From Leguminivora glycinivorella (taxonomy: Eukaryota > Arthropoda > Insecta > Lepidoptera > Tortricidae): DNA of 64,000 nt. The notes under the pieces were generated by a model. It was not told the origin of the DNA, ran no database searches, and saw only the letters and a program-made list of their open reading frames with translations. This document shows, one piece after another, positions 10,830 to 20,785 of this stretch (the first letter of the stretch is position 1; every line of letters starts with the position of its first letter). The stretch covers positions 8,701,118-8,765,117 of the forward strand of contig NC_062977.1 of assembly GCF_023078275.1 (NCBI RefSeq), written 5' to 3'. The position numbers and the translations under genes were made by a program.

Positions 10830-11060
10830 TGTTTCAAGTTAATATCTACTCCGAGCTTACGTGATGATTATCCTGCAAAGAAATGTTATTGTTAACAAAT
10901 GTCTCTCGTTTATCATAATCTAAGATTGTAATGACAAAAAAATACCATACTACCTTGTAAAAAAATAATACGTTTGCTATTTTATTGAAAGAATTCATCC
11001 AGTTCTACTCCGTTGCCCGGTAAATAAAGCGGGAAAAATTATTGTTGTCGGAGTAGAACA
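10830..11060 (-). promoter_or_regulatory. 5' leader and upstream region of the polymerase gene, with candidate short intron
   Basis: On the minus strand, CAAG|GTAGTATGG (donor GT at 10953-10952) and TTCTTTGCAG|GAT (acceptor AG at 10874-10873) would define an 81-base intron in the 5' leader. Further upstream GTTCTACTCCG (11002-11012) is inverted at 11049-11059 as CGGAGTAGAAC, with GGCAAC and GGGAAA-rich text between. No TATA box stands out. The intron is inferred from signals only. Confidence 0.35.
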
Positions 11061-11340
11061 TGCTAAATGTCAGTGTCATTTTTGACAATTCGTGAATGTT
11101 ACCAGTAAACCATAACATAAAACCCCCCAAGAAAATCTGCTATGGTATTTTTTTTATTATGAACATTTTGTAGTTCTTTATGTTTGCTTAATTGTTTGAC
11201 TATTTGACGGTATGTTATGCAAAGGTGACCTATATAATTCAATAATATACTACCAACCTAAACATTTTTATAATGATATTGTACAAATAACATATTTATT
11301 TATATATTTATTAGCTTTGTGACAATATTTCTAAGGTACT

Positions 11341-11752
11341 GTTATAGTGTGAATTTTCTGAGATGGTTTTTTGGCTTTTTGCCGTAATCTGTTAAACAAA
11401 AGCCTTTGTTTCTATTATTCACGGCGGCTAGCTCCCGTTTAAACGGCACGCACTAAAGTCTCAGTGTAGTTAAAAAGCAACTATCATGATAGTAATAAGG
11501 TTCAAATCCATAAAAGCCCTTTCAGAGATAACACGTTTTGTCATCTTCGAAAAAAGTTACCTGCATACTGCGAACTGTTTCATAAATTTGAACCTTATTG
11601 CTGTCATGATAGTTGCTTTTTAACTACACTGAGACTTTAGCGCGTGCCGTTTAAACGGGAGCTTTGCCGCCGTGAATAATAGAAACAAAGGCTTTTGTTT
11701 AACAGATTACGGCAAAATCCAAAAAACCATCTCAGAAAATTCATACTATAAC
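11341..11752. mobile_element. Foldback transposable element, about 170-bp arms
   Basis: The arm at 11341-11512 is repeated inverted at 11577-11752 with few mismatches, starting GTTATAGTGTGAATTTTCTG and ending in its complement. Each arm contains CGTTTAAACGG, AGTCTCAGTGTAGTTAAAAA and CAACTATCATGA. The loop is about 65 bp. There is no coding potential. Similarity may extend a few bases outward (CTAAG on both sides). It lies upstream of the polymerase gene. Confidence 0.85.
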
Positions 11753-11959
11753 AATCTTAGTAAATTCGAATAACTTAGGTGATAAGACATGCATAAAAAA
11801 TACAAATACGGGGATTTACAAATCAAAATTATATGGCAACACTAAAAGCTGTTTAAGTCAGGCGTTAAAACGTCGCAAAGTTTAAGCATATTTTATACAT
11901 ACTACGACACATTCACAATGTTAGTTGAAAATTGCGCGAAATGAGGAGGCACCAAAGAC

Positions 11960-12300
11960 ACAGTATGTGGTGTTACCACTGGCGATCAAATATATGAAAG
12001 AGGCGCGATCCTATTTAGCACACAGTTTTTTCTCGTGTAGGTGAACGCGGACTATGCTTGTATGAGTGAGATATGACAGGTCGATTGTTCGCGTTTTTGA
12101 CAGGCGGTAACTGTGAGGTAACCGAGAGGGGGTGGGCGGCACTTTCAGCGGGGAGCGCGAGTGGCCATACTGTACGATAGTACTCTTTATTATACTGTGG
12201 TGTTACCGTAGTGTTGACTGTCACACGTGAGGAGAATGTTCGATGATATGTTTTTTTTTTCTCTCTCACATATGAATGACAGTGACATGCCTAGACACTT
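11960..12300 (+). repeat. Dispersed repeat A, copy 1 (inverted relative to 13397-13640)
   Basis: Blocks CTGGCGATCAAATATATGAA, ACCGAGAGGGGGTGGGCGGC and TACTCTTTATTATACTGTG recur inverted at 13397-13640, and a third partial copy lies at 27019-27107. Repeated inverted pairs like this can fold together. No gene is supported despite short open frames. Confidence 0.7.
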
Positions 12301-12365
12301 GCACAGGCGCCGACTGGCGCGATAAAATGTCAGTCGTGTACCTCCTCATTTAAATGTTCCATTAG

Positions 12366-12795
12366 AATTGACAAGTCTCCCTTGTGCTTTTTCCCCTCAC
12401 TAGCTCGGAAACACGTGTTTTGTCCTTTAATACCAGCGGGTAAAAACGCATTTTATCCACTAGTGGGTAAAGTAATTTGACCTTGAATAAAGTTAAATTA
12501 ACTGCTTTAAAATTGATAAAAGTAGGTGAATCTAATAGTAATGAAGATGATTTACCACCTGTGGACAACGGATTTACCAACAGTGATAAACGCTTCTTTT
12601 GCGTTGTAGTTTCCTCGCTATAGTGAGGGGAAAAGTTTTGTGTTACACTCGGGTGCAAATGTATTTTACTTCTCGTGTGTTAAAAAGCTCGCAAGTTCAG
12701 GATTCTATTCTCAAACCACTCTTTCCTTCCACTTGCTCGTTTTTCAATTCCACACTCGGCGTTAAAATACAACTTTGCCCCCTTGTATAACAAAT
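12366..12795 (-). repeat. Dispersed repeat B, copy 1
   Basis: Reverse-complement copy of 24046-24485. Shared blocks include CCTCGCTATAGTGAGGGGAA, ACTTTACCCACTAGTGGATA and the end AACTTTGCCCCCTTGTATAA. It is about 430 bp and non-coding. Short internal palindromes such as CTCGCTATAGTGAG are a hallmark of the family. Possibly a DNA-transposon derivative. The copy at 19400-19620 is a relative. Confidence 0.7.
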
Positions 12796-12826
12796 AACTA
12801 TTAGCTAGTCGCTTAATAAATGGCCT

Positions 12827-12885
12827 TACTGAGATTCGAACCCAGGACCGCGGCTTAGCAGACTTCGGCCAGACCGCTCATAATT
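12827..12885 (-). mobile_element. SINE head fragment
   Basis: Minus strand carries the tRNA-like head of the 43319-43558 SINE family: GTCTGGCCGAAGTCTGCTAA (A-box side) and GGGTTCGAATCTCAGTAAGG (B-box side). The body is absent. Confidence 0.55.
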
Positions 12886-13150
12886 TTAATGTTTGTTAGA
12901 TATTATTTTGTTAGTTTGATTAATATTTATACCATTTTGATTAAAATTTTCCTTATTAAAGCGGTTATTTTGATGTTACATTCTTCGCTTGTATGTTTCT
13001 GTTTTATCTCCTTGTAATAAAATAAAATCATATATTATTAAGTATACCAATATACCAAAGAACAATGAGTCACAACGCAATATACCATGGCATTAAAAAA
13101 AACCACGTTATCATTATCACGTTATCTTCTGGTCTGGTCGCGAAAAAACA

Positions 13151-13211
13151 GCAGGCCGTCCCTATCGCACTTACAAAAAGTTACAAATAGTAGTGCGAAA
13201 TGGACGGCCTA
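13151..13211. repeat. Mini palindromic element
   Basis: AGGCCGTCCCTATCGCACTT near 13152 pairs imperfectly with GTGCGAAATGGACGGCCT ending near 13211. It shares its end with the element at 6458-6941, so it is probably an internally deleted relative. Confidence 0.5.
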
Positions 13212-13332
13212 GGGCCCATTTCTCGAAGCTACAAGTTACAATTTACAAGTGGTTGTCAATGTCTAATATGACAAGTTGGAAAGGGACTTCCGCTTGTAAC
13301 TTGTAACTTTCAGTTTTGAGAAATGGGCCCCT
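13212..13332. mobile_element. MITE with GGGCCCATTTCTC ends
   Basis: GGGCCCATTTCTCGAAGCTA at the left, and an imperfect inverse ending GAGAAATGGGCCC at the right. The interior holds CAAGTTACAATTTACAAG and its inverted partner. A second copy in the other orientation is at 27979-28103. Confidence 0.75.
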
Positions 13333-13396
13333 GGGGCACAAGCCTTGTATTACAAGCGTGTTTCCATGACAACGCAACGCACGCACCTTTCGAGAA

Positions 13397-13640
13397 ACGG
13401 GCCCCGGACACAGTATAATAAAGAGTACTACCGTACAGTATGGCCACTCCCGCCCCCCGCTGAAAGTGCCGCCCACCCCCTCTCGGTTACCGCCTGTCAA
13501 AAACGCGAACCGTCGGCCTGTCATATGTCACTCATACAAGCATAGTACGCGTTCACCTACACGAGCTTAGACTGTGTGCTAGGAACGCGCCTCTTTCATA
13601 TATTTGATCGCCAGTGTCCGAGGTGTGCCCCGGATGTTAT
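13397..13640 (-). repeat. Dispersed repeat A, copy 2
   Basis: Inverted partner of 11960-12300, about 1.1 kb away, giving a long potential stem of about 230 bp. The far end continues TAGTACGCGTTCACCTAC, shared with 27019-27107. Confidence 0.7.
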
Positions 13641-13740
13641 ATCATTTATCGCGCGACCGTGATTGCCTGCCGGTGATGATAAATTTTCAATATTGTTTGG
13701 TATGTTTCATGTCAAAGGCAAAAGTGTATGAGAAGATTAT

Positions 13741-13938
13741 ATGAGATTATTATTTATTTATTTATTAGTAAAAACATGTTTACATGACATTACAGTAAAA
13801 CCAATGCGTCACGAAACTTAGATTTTAACAAAAAAGAGAGAAAATAAATAGAACAAAATTATAAACAAAATTAAACAATTGATTTGGGCGATGACGTCAC
13901 AGCGTGGCTCCGTTGCGTCGTTTGCCCCGGTGTGGGTT
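13741..13938 (-). mobile_element. Retroelement 3' fragment, second copy
   Basis: Plus strand TAAAAACATGTTTACATGAC through GGGCGATGACGTCACAGCGT matches 4290-4480. Only the last part of the coding end remains (GTCGTTTGCCCCGGTGT). Preceded by TATTTATTTATTTATTAG as in the other copy. Confidence 0.55.
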
Positions 13939-14818
13939 ATATTTTAATAAGTTATTTTCACAAATGACATTGCTTGAAATGGCTATAGAGATACCTTAAG
14001 TACTCAGCCTTTGCTGTCAACATTGTCATATTAGTCATTTTACCGTTTGATTTACTTTAACTGTGTCTCAAGCTTGCGTCTGTCATCTTTTGTTTAATAA
14101 AAGTCTAATAATAAAAGATTTGTTTCCAAAGTTTATTTTTATTGCGCATGACATGACAAGTGCGGTGACGAATCGCCGGCGCCTGTCGGGCTGCGCGTGA
14201 TTCACCCAAGTCTTTAATCCCATAATTGAGTGCTGGTTAAAATTAAACTGTATCTATGAAAGAAGTGAATCACGGGAAAGCTCAGGGATTAGAAGGTTTT
14301 GTTTGATATACTTATGAATTTCAAAACGATGAGCCCACTGTATCTAACAATACCTAACTAGTTAAACCAAAATAACGTACGTTAGCTAATTTACTGTTTT
14401 AATTTTCCATATTGTGTCGAACCGTATCCCAAATTTTTTGTCCTTTTTGTGAACGATTTTCCTGTTCGGTACATACAGACAGCCGAACCAATGTATGTTT
14501 TACCACCCAACCACCATATACATATATCATCTCTCTCTCATCTTAACGATTTCCCGGTTGCATTGCATCCTCAGCTCAAGCGCTTCGGAGCCCGGGGTCC
14601 GCTAAATACATAATATCATATCATGGTTTATACTTAAATTTCTACAATGGTTTACTTTTACAGAAAAACACGAAAACCGTTAGTTTTTCGTGTTTTATTA
14701 TTGAAAAAAAAAATACATTTCTTCTGTGTGATCTTATTAGTTATCAAATAAAATAAAATAACCACTCTCAGCTTCGTCAATAATACCTATCAAAACAAAC
14801 TTGCCAGTCTCAACTCAA
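13939..14818. other. Non-coding, no recognised feature
   Basis: AT-rich, without credible frames. AAAAACACGAAAA and TTTTCGTGTTTT at about 14663-14696 form a small hairpin. Nothing else stands out. Confidence 0.4.
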
Positions 14819-14926
14819 GAGGGCCTACCGCGAACCTCGTTCTCCTTCTCTCCCTGTCACATTTACATACGTTTTCGTATAACATCGCGAATATCGCGAT
14901 TTGAGATAGATTCGCGGTAGGCCCTC
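14819..14926. mobile_element. MITE with GAGGGCCTACCGCGAA ends
   Basis: A 16-bp perfect terminal inverted repeat (14819-14834 and 14911-14926) encloses about 75 bp with TATCGCGAATATCGCGA-like palindromic text. CTCAA occurs on both flanks and may be the target duplication. Confidence 0.75.
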
Positions 14927-15539
14927 CTCAACGGAAGCTCAAGAAAGAGTGCGTCAGCATCGTTCCGGGAACGCGATAGCATCCCTGCCTCAATGAGTTT
15001 CCATTACGGCTGTCTATTAATACGCACGTGACGAATGCACTCGTTCACCATACTAATTCATTCATAAACTCGATTAAACCACATTAAAGTGAGTAATGCA
15101 TCTTTGAATAGGGTCGGAAATTGGCATTTAATATTTTAATTAATTTATTTAAAGATAGGTAATTTATTTCAGTACCTAACAGCGCTTAGTTTCACTAAGT
15201 TAGTTATTCGTAAAATTTTAAGTAATTGAGAATTAGTTATTAGGGTAGCGCTAGTAAGATAAAGTAGTGTAGAGCTGCTTGCAGTTCATTTACATCTACT
15301 TTCAAACTTACGCGACCAGACGTAAATTAACTCAACCCATATCTAGACTACAAAATAAGTACCTAACGTCTAACGTAGTCTAAACTCTAAAGCGTAAACT
15401 AATTGCACAGCCTCAGTCAAAATAGACTTTTTGCACTCAAAAACAGCTCAACCTATTATGCTGGTCAGAAGCGTAAGGCGCCTTAGAAAAAGGAGTACAG
15501 GCAACGCGAAGGTAACACCGCTGAAGTTCTCTGAAGCCT

Positions 15540-15645
15540 CTGAAAGCCTCTGAAGGGGCCCATACGCTACGGTGACTGCTTACTATTAGTCTCGCCGCCG
15601 CCGTATGCCTGTTTGCCCCTGATATGGTATAAAAAATAATGATTC
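15540..15645 (-). repeat. Lepidopteran dispersed repeat (GTGGCAAACAGG family)
   Basis: Plus-strand CATACGCTACGGTGACTGCT and GTATGCCTGTTTGCCCC are the complement of the copy at 60976-61100. A further fragment is at 51396-51470. Probably a SINE or LINE derivative. Non-coding. Confidence 0.5.
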
Positions 15646-16015
15646 ATACTTATTTAGAATTTGGCACTTTAGTTTAGTTATTTAAGTTATTTTATTCAGC
15701 ACAAAACAGATAAAATACACAAAAATGTCAACCAGCTAACATATCAATAGAAGATGAAATAATGTTAGCGTGTGTGGTGTGTATCGCGATGTACGGTTTA
15801 AAGTAGTTTCTATTAACACTATTAGGTTAGAGTTTCAGGCACGGTTTCACACGATCATTTCGAGTCAGCATTCGCTCGGTGTACACACGTAGGACTATTC
15901 GGAAACTTGAAAACAAATTGTGCGTTGGTACGACAAAATATTAAATAATATAGTAATCGATGTAGGAAACAAATCAAATTATTTTATTAAATATTTGTTT
16001 TTTTTTAACCGGCGG

Positions 16016-16160
16016 CGGTCGGGGTGGTGTAGCGGTTTATCACGTCAGCCGCGTTAGCTGCAGACCCGGGTTCGATTCCCGGCTTGGCCACCAGTGGGCT
16101 TGATCGCTTTTTCTTTAGTGTATGGACGTATGGTATCTATTTCAGTTTATAATATAGTAA
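16016..16160 (+). mobile_element. tRNA-derived SINE head
   Basis: A-box-like GGTGTAGCGGTTTATCACG and B-box GGTTCGATTCC, followed by GGCTTGGCCACCA. It looks like a tRNA but the acceptor strands do not pair well. Text after it (TTTTCTTTAGTGTATGGACG) suggests a SINE body. I do not call it a functional tRNA gene. Confidence 0.5.
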
Positions 16161-16182
16161 TCCCCTGACTATTGGCAGTAAT

Positions 16183-16316
16183 CAAGCGCGGATCCAGCTT
16201 CGTGCCCAGGGGGGTCCGTGGTAAAGGCCCGTGGCCCCAGGGGGAGGGGGGTCACGTGGTCTATCTGTATGGCCAACTTAGGGTCATGACCCCCATGACC
16301 CCCCTGGATCCGCGCA
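16183..16316. mobile_element. hAT-like MITE with 8-9 bp target duplication
   Basis: Inverted GCGCGGATCCAG (16186-16197) and CTGGATCCGCGC (16304-16315) bound a GC-rich core. GGCAGTAAT lies immediately outside both ends (16174-16182 and 16317-16325), close to the 8-bp duplication typical of hAT elements. The short frame across it is not a gene. Confidence 0.8.
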
Positions 16317-16663
16317 TGGCAGTAATGGCATTCTCCACCACTACTACTAGATTATAAGGCAGTCTTTAGTAGTCTCTACCAGTTCAAAGTTTAATATATA
16401 TTTAATATACCTATTTATCGCATACAAAATCTACTTAGTCACGAACTTATAGTATAATTATGGGTACCTACCTACATGTACCATACGTGGAATTTGAATC
16501 ATTTTAAGAACCAGGTCTTGCTATTGTTTTGTTTATTGCTACGAGTACGTATAGTATACCTTCGGTTGATGCGTAGACTGCATGACAGTAATCTAGACTA
16601 GACTCTAGAGAACCTACCGCGTACTCAAAGTTTAGCAACTTACGGGCCTTTGACATCTTTCCC

Positions 16664-16700
16664 ACATCCGATATCGGATCGGATAATATGAAAACTTTCC
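16664..16700. repeat. Fragment of ATCCGATATCGGAT MITE
   Basis: Contains CATCCGATATCGGATCGGAT, the terminal sequence of the complete element at 41222-41359. Confidence 0.5.
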
Positions 16701-17144
16701 AAGGCGTGATTTGAGTGACCGAAAAAGATGCCCATAATTTTTCATCGCAGTTCAGATTAGACCCAGTGTTTAGTTGGAGCTACGGCTCGTGTGTCGCTAA
16801 CGATAAATGAGAATGAGTACGACGCGACGGGGGCAATTGGCTGGCGACGAAACCTAGCCAATTAGTTAATTTCAGACTCTGGTACTCGTTTCGGGCACAT
16901 CTGGTTTGCGTGGCTACTGGGGAGCCGATTCGACTTTATATAATTGTAAAGGATAATAATTACGGCATTTGTAGAGCTATGTACTTTTGTGAAAATTGGC
17001 ACTGTATTATAGAACCCAGTTTTGCGTATAATCCCTGTGATACTCGTTCAATCGACCGACTCTGTGTATCAATTACGATATGTACTATCAGCCGAAAAAG
17101 TGCATGGAAAGCCTAAGGGTCAATTTTGCATATCAACGTCTGTA

Positions 17145-17233
17145 GCAAGAATGGAGTAGTGTATAGATAGAAAACTAGATGGCGTTGAAAGCAAGAATGG
17201 AGTAGTGTATAGATAGAAAATTAGATGGCGTTG
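17145..17233. repeat. Two-copy tandem repeat, 46-bp period
   Basis: GCAAGAATGGAGTAGTGTAT begins at 17145 and again at 17191. Both units run to CTAGATGGCGTTG or TTAGATGGCGTTG with one visible substitution. CGCCATCTAG-type text also occurs at 22620 and in the repeat at 36219-36476. Confidence 0.8.
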
Positions 17234-17497
17234 TTGACCAAAAAAGGTTAATGTAGGTGAATTTGCTAATAAATAAAGAAATTCATTAAATTATTACGAG
17301 TTTTTATGTTCATTGTCGTTTAAAATACATTTTTTTATATTTTAATTTCAAACGAATGTCACTTAGTCACCGTGGGTAAAACCACATTAGGGAGAGATAG
17401 AAATCGTTTATAAATTTTTGTTATGAGTTTTTCTAAATATGCCTTTGTCTTTAAATACTACTAAGTTAATCGTCCAGTGGCGGTGGCACCCTCATTA

Positions 17498-17585
17498 GTG
17501 CGTTTTCACATTGTCCAATCCGATATCGGATGTAGGACCGATATTCCATACCTTCCGACGTCCGATATCGGATCGGATAATGTAA
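17498..17585. mobile_element. MITE of the TATCGGAT family, partial
   Basis: TAGTGCGTTTTCACATTGTC begins as in the intact element at 41222-41359, and TCCGATATCGGATCGGATAA ends it. The far terminus is degraded. Confidence 0.6.
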
Positions 17586-17810
17586 ACTGCAGAGAAATTA
17601 AACCCTAAAGACCATCGGTCAACGGCGAGCGCGTCACGTGATGTGTGCTCGCCCGAGCCGGTTCTCCCTCACCGTGCCTCCCCCCACCGCCCGCACCAAC
17701 CAATTACTTTTCTAGCAACCGTCGTTTCTGGATACATATTTGCTCGTTTTTAATTTTATAATATTTTGTCGGCTTCCAGCCAAACATCATACAAAAAGAC
17801 ATCACACTTA

Positions 17811-17905
17811 GCGCCACTGCCAGGATTTGAACTCGGAACACCAAGCGCCCGACCCTTCGTATAACCAGTGCTCTGTTCCCCTAGGCTACCAGTTGAGTTG
17901 ACAAC
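17811..17905 (-). mobile_element. tRNA-like SINE head, degraded
   Basis: Minus strand has GGTAGCCTAGGGGAACAGAG (A-box position) and GAGTTCAAATCCTGGCAGTG (B-box position) at tRNA-like spacing. No body is recognised. Confidence 0.4.
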
Positions 17906-18270
17906 CTTGTCGAAAATTTGCCTTGCATTACTTCAATGCAATCCGTAATCTATGTCGTCTCAGTGGTCTGTTCTCAAACTCTTCTAATGACTACAGGATA
18001 AGGTTGAAATTGGCATAATAATAATGTTAATGTTATTCTTCCGAAATGTTTTATACTACCGCGATTTTACTTCAGAAAAGTATCTCTTGATTTTTCGTGT
18101 TTTTATTACTTGCTGGTTAAGGTTGAGATTAAAATAATTTACTACACTCTAGTTGAGGGTAATACTTTTCAAGTCATTACATTACTAACTATTGGAAGTA
18201 TGGAACGGACATTAAAAAAAAATCAAGTTTCCTTTATTAACGAGTATCCCTGTCTTAATGCTCCACCTGC

Positions 18271-18367
18271 CCCTCTAGCACAACTTGCCTTGTCGCGCGC
18301 GAGTCCATACTTGAAGTCGCGCTTTATGTATGGACTCGCGCGCGACAAGGCAAGTTGTGCTAAAGGG
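18271..18367. repeat. Near-perfect 40-bp-arm hairpin with 17-bp loop
   Basis: Arms 18276-18310 and 18328-18362 are exact reverse complements (35 bp). They extend to 40 bp with one mismatch at 18271-18367. The arms are GC-rich (TTGTCGCGCGCGAGTCCATA) in an AT-rich setting. The size resembles a pre-microRNA, but perfect arms and extension on both sides fit a MITE better. Confidence 0.9.
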
Positions 18368-18767
18368 TGATCTCACATAGGTATTAATTCTAATGTGTGT
18401 AAACAAAGTTATCAGACATTGTGATACCTATCAGGGAAAGATTTCTATATTTTTTTTGTAGAATAGTTATAGTATATGTTGGTTCTTTCTCAGTGAGTTA
18501 CTGAGACATCCCAGTTTAAATAGCTGTAAAATAATAATGTTTTAAAAAGTATATAATAATGTTTATATTATACGTTTATATAAACAAGGTTTTCTATTTT
18601 AGTTTGTTAGTAAATTAACTATAGTTCGTTTCAAACCTCGGGTAGTTCCATGTAACGGGAAAATTTAAGTTACCAATTATTGCATGATACTTCAGGTATT
18701 TTTTATTATTTTTTATGTCTATGATTAAAGTTATTAACTTATATAGGTAATATGAGCATTATACAAT

Positions 18768-18985
18768 ACTAGCTTTTGCCCGCGGCTTCGCTCGAGTTAA
18801 ATTTGAAAATTGCGGAATGCTCCATACTCAATCCATTTTAGGGAAGAGACCGGGGTTGGAAATACACGAAAAGTAGCCTGTGTCACTCTGCAACCCTTCA
18901 ACTATCCGTTCCATTTTACCGTGAAAGGCGGAAAAACAAACAGAGACAAACACATTTTCCCATTTATAATATTAGGTAGTATGGA
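18768..18985 (-). mobile_element. Non-autonomous Helitron
   Basis: Read on the minus strand it starts TCCATAC near 18985 and ends GGGCAAAAGCTAG at 18768-18770, next to T, with a GC hairpin (GCCGCGGGC) just before the end. This is the Helitron pattern. Same family as 25983-26161, 40021-41111 and 59959-60138. No Rep-helicase. Confidence 0.75.
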
Positions 18986-19030
18986 TGGTATATCGTTAAT
19001 ACGATCATTTAATTTACTTCATAAAAATCA

Positions 19031-19400
19031 TAAAATTTTTCACCACACCAACACGAACAAAATACTGACTATAAAACATCAATTTAAATCAAATCCAGCA
19101 ATCTATTCAATATTTATAATTTAAAAATAATTATTTGTAGGTAAATTCTACCAGCCAGCTCAAGGCATCAAGTTAAAATTTGTATGAAATTACTTTGCAC
19201 TCTTGTGGATAAAATGAAATTTGCTATCCGTTATCCAAGAGTGCAAAGTAATTTCATACAAATTTTAACTTGATGTCTTGCCTTAGAATTTACCTAAAAA
19301 TGATGATTTTGAATCCTAAATATTGAATAAATTGATGGATTTGATTTAGTTTGATGTTTTATAGTCTGTATTTTGTTCGTGTTGGTGTGGTGAAAAATTT
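19031..19400. mobile_element. Nested foldback element
   Basis: Outer arms: TTTTTCACCACACCAACACG (19035) pairs with CGTGTTGGTGTGGTGAAAAA (about 19378-19397). Inner arms: CATCAAGTTAAAATTTGTAT (19167) pairs with ATACAAATTTTAACTTGATG (about 19256-19275), with GTGCAAAGTAATTTCAT inside the right arm. Total arms are about 170 bp around a 30-bp loop. Short frames here are mirror images of each other, not genes. Confidence 0.75.
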
Positions 19401-19625
19401 TGTGTTTCACTCGGTGGCAAAGTTTGTTTAACCTTCGTGCCTTGAAACCCTCGCAACGCTCAAGATTCCACTTTTTGAACCTCTCGCTACGCTCGCGGTT
19501 CAATATTGGAATCTTTCGCTTGCTCGGGTATCAATATTGGCACGTGCGGTTAAACAACAACAGAACTTTGCCCCCTTGGCAAAGTTGGATTCCAATATTA
19601 AAACAAAAAACAAATAACTATTACA
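19400..19625 (+). repeat. Dispersed repeat related to repeat B
   Basis: Shares the start TTTTGTGTTTCACTCGG and the end AACTTTGCCCCCTTGG with repeat B (12366-12795, 24046-24485). It contains CTCGCTACGCTCGCGG and GCTTGCTCGG palindromic blocks. Non-coding. Confidence 0.5.
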
Positions 19626-19711
19626 CATATATATATAAACAACCAGAAATAACTAAACGCTGTTGTTTTCATTATTGTATTTATTTTCATTTATTTTTTA
19701 CTAATACCTGG

Positions 19712-19827
19712 AGGTCGATTTTTGAATCTCGCATACGGGATTTTGTCACTAAAATACCGGTTGAAAACGGTGACTTGTTTATTATTTTCAGTGACAATTC
19801 GAACGCGTGAGACTCAAAAATCGGCCT
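19712..19827. mobile_element. MITE with AGGTCGATTTTTGAATCTC ends
   Basis: The left end AGGTCGATTTTTGAATCTC is mirrored by GAGACTCAAAAATCGGCCT at the right. The interior has CGGTTGAAAACGG and GTCACTAAAATACC / TTTTCAGTGAC inverted pairs. Confidence 0.65.
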
Positions 19828-19849
19828 GCTGGTCACGATAATGTTCACT

Positions 19850-20700
19850 TTTATAATTGCCTAAAACCTTATACAAAGTATTAAAAAAGACGACAACGGC
19901 AAAATAAGGTATACAGCATTATCTTCAGAGAATAACTGCAATTACACATTTTATTTTACCCTAAAGGTTCTTATCTTAAAAACAAGATATATATATTAAG
20001 TTATTTATTTACTTCTAAATAACAGCCTAGATTAATAATCTAATACCTCGGGTGTTGACATGTGTAAATAAATTACAAATATCTTTCTAATATGTATAAA
20101 ATTTTCACCATTTAACCTTACTGTTTGAGCAGTGGTTTAAAACTTTATTTTGGGTGTTAACTATATTATTAACCGCTATTTTTATAACATATTAAATGGT
20201 CTAATTTACAGCCGGATGGCAAATTACCCAACATTTTATTAAGGTTTAGGCTTAAGTTGCATTTCCGATCGGAAAAGGATTGAAGCCTCACCCCAATTAA
20301 AAATGTAGGTATTGTAGGTAATATGTGAAATAAAGGAGAACTAAGATTGTTAATTTTTCATTATTTCCAGCATAAATAAATTTTAGTGAATGAATCACAT
20401 TAAACATAAATTTAAAAAAGCACCTTTATAAATCCTTTCACCTGTACGGTAAAACGAGAGTGGATTACAGGACTGGTAGGCAATTACCTACTTAATTACC
20501 ACTTATTAATAAATTGTGTCAAGTTTGAAATTATTATCACTAATTCCAATATAGTCTTGTTATCAAATAATCAAAGGTAATATTTTTTACTTACGTGTTC
20601 AATAGAAAAATAATGTAATTTTAACATATTAAGTATAGGCATATAAAGTGAGGGCTTATATTATAATGTTATTTATACACTTATTTGACACACACTGTTG
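19850..20700. other. AT-rich non-coding sequence
   Basis: No frame, splice-bounded exon or recognised repeat. It may include the end of the transposon carrying the transposase at 20786-21887. Confidence 0.4.
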
Positions 20701-20785
20701 CATCGATTAACAGTCTTTGTTATACCTACAGGCTTGACCTGGCCAAATGATTATGTCACTAATATTTGGTATAACCCCTTCCTTG

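Noticed and set aside
16021..16093. Possible tRNA gene
   Set aside because: Good A and B boxes, but the acceptor strands do not pair and SINE-like text follows.
18810..19124. 104-codon frame
   Set aside because: Runs across a Helitron and into a foldback arm, and its C-terminal part mirrors a frame on the other arm.
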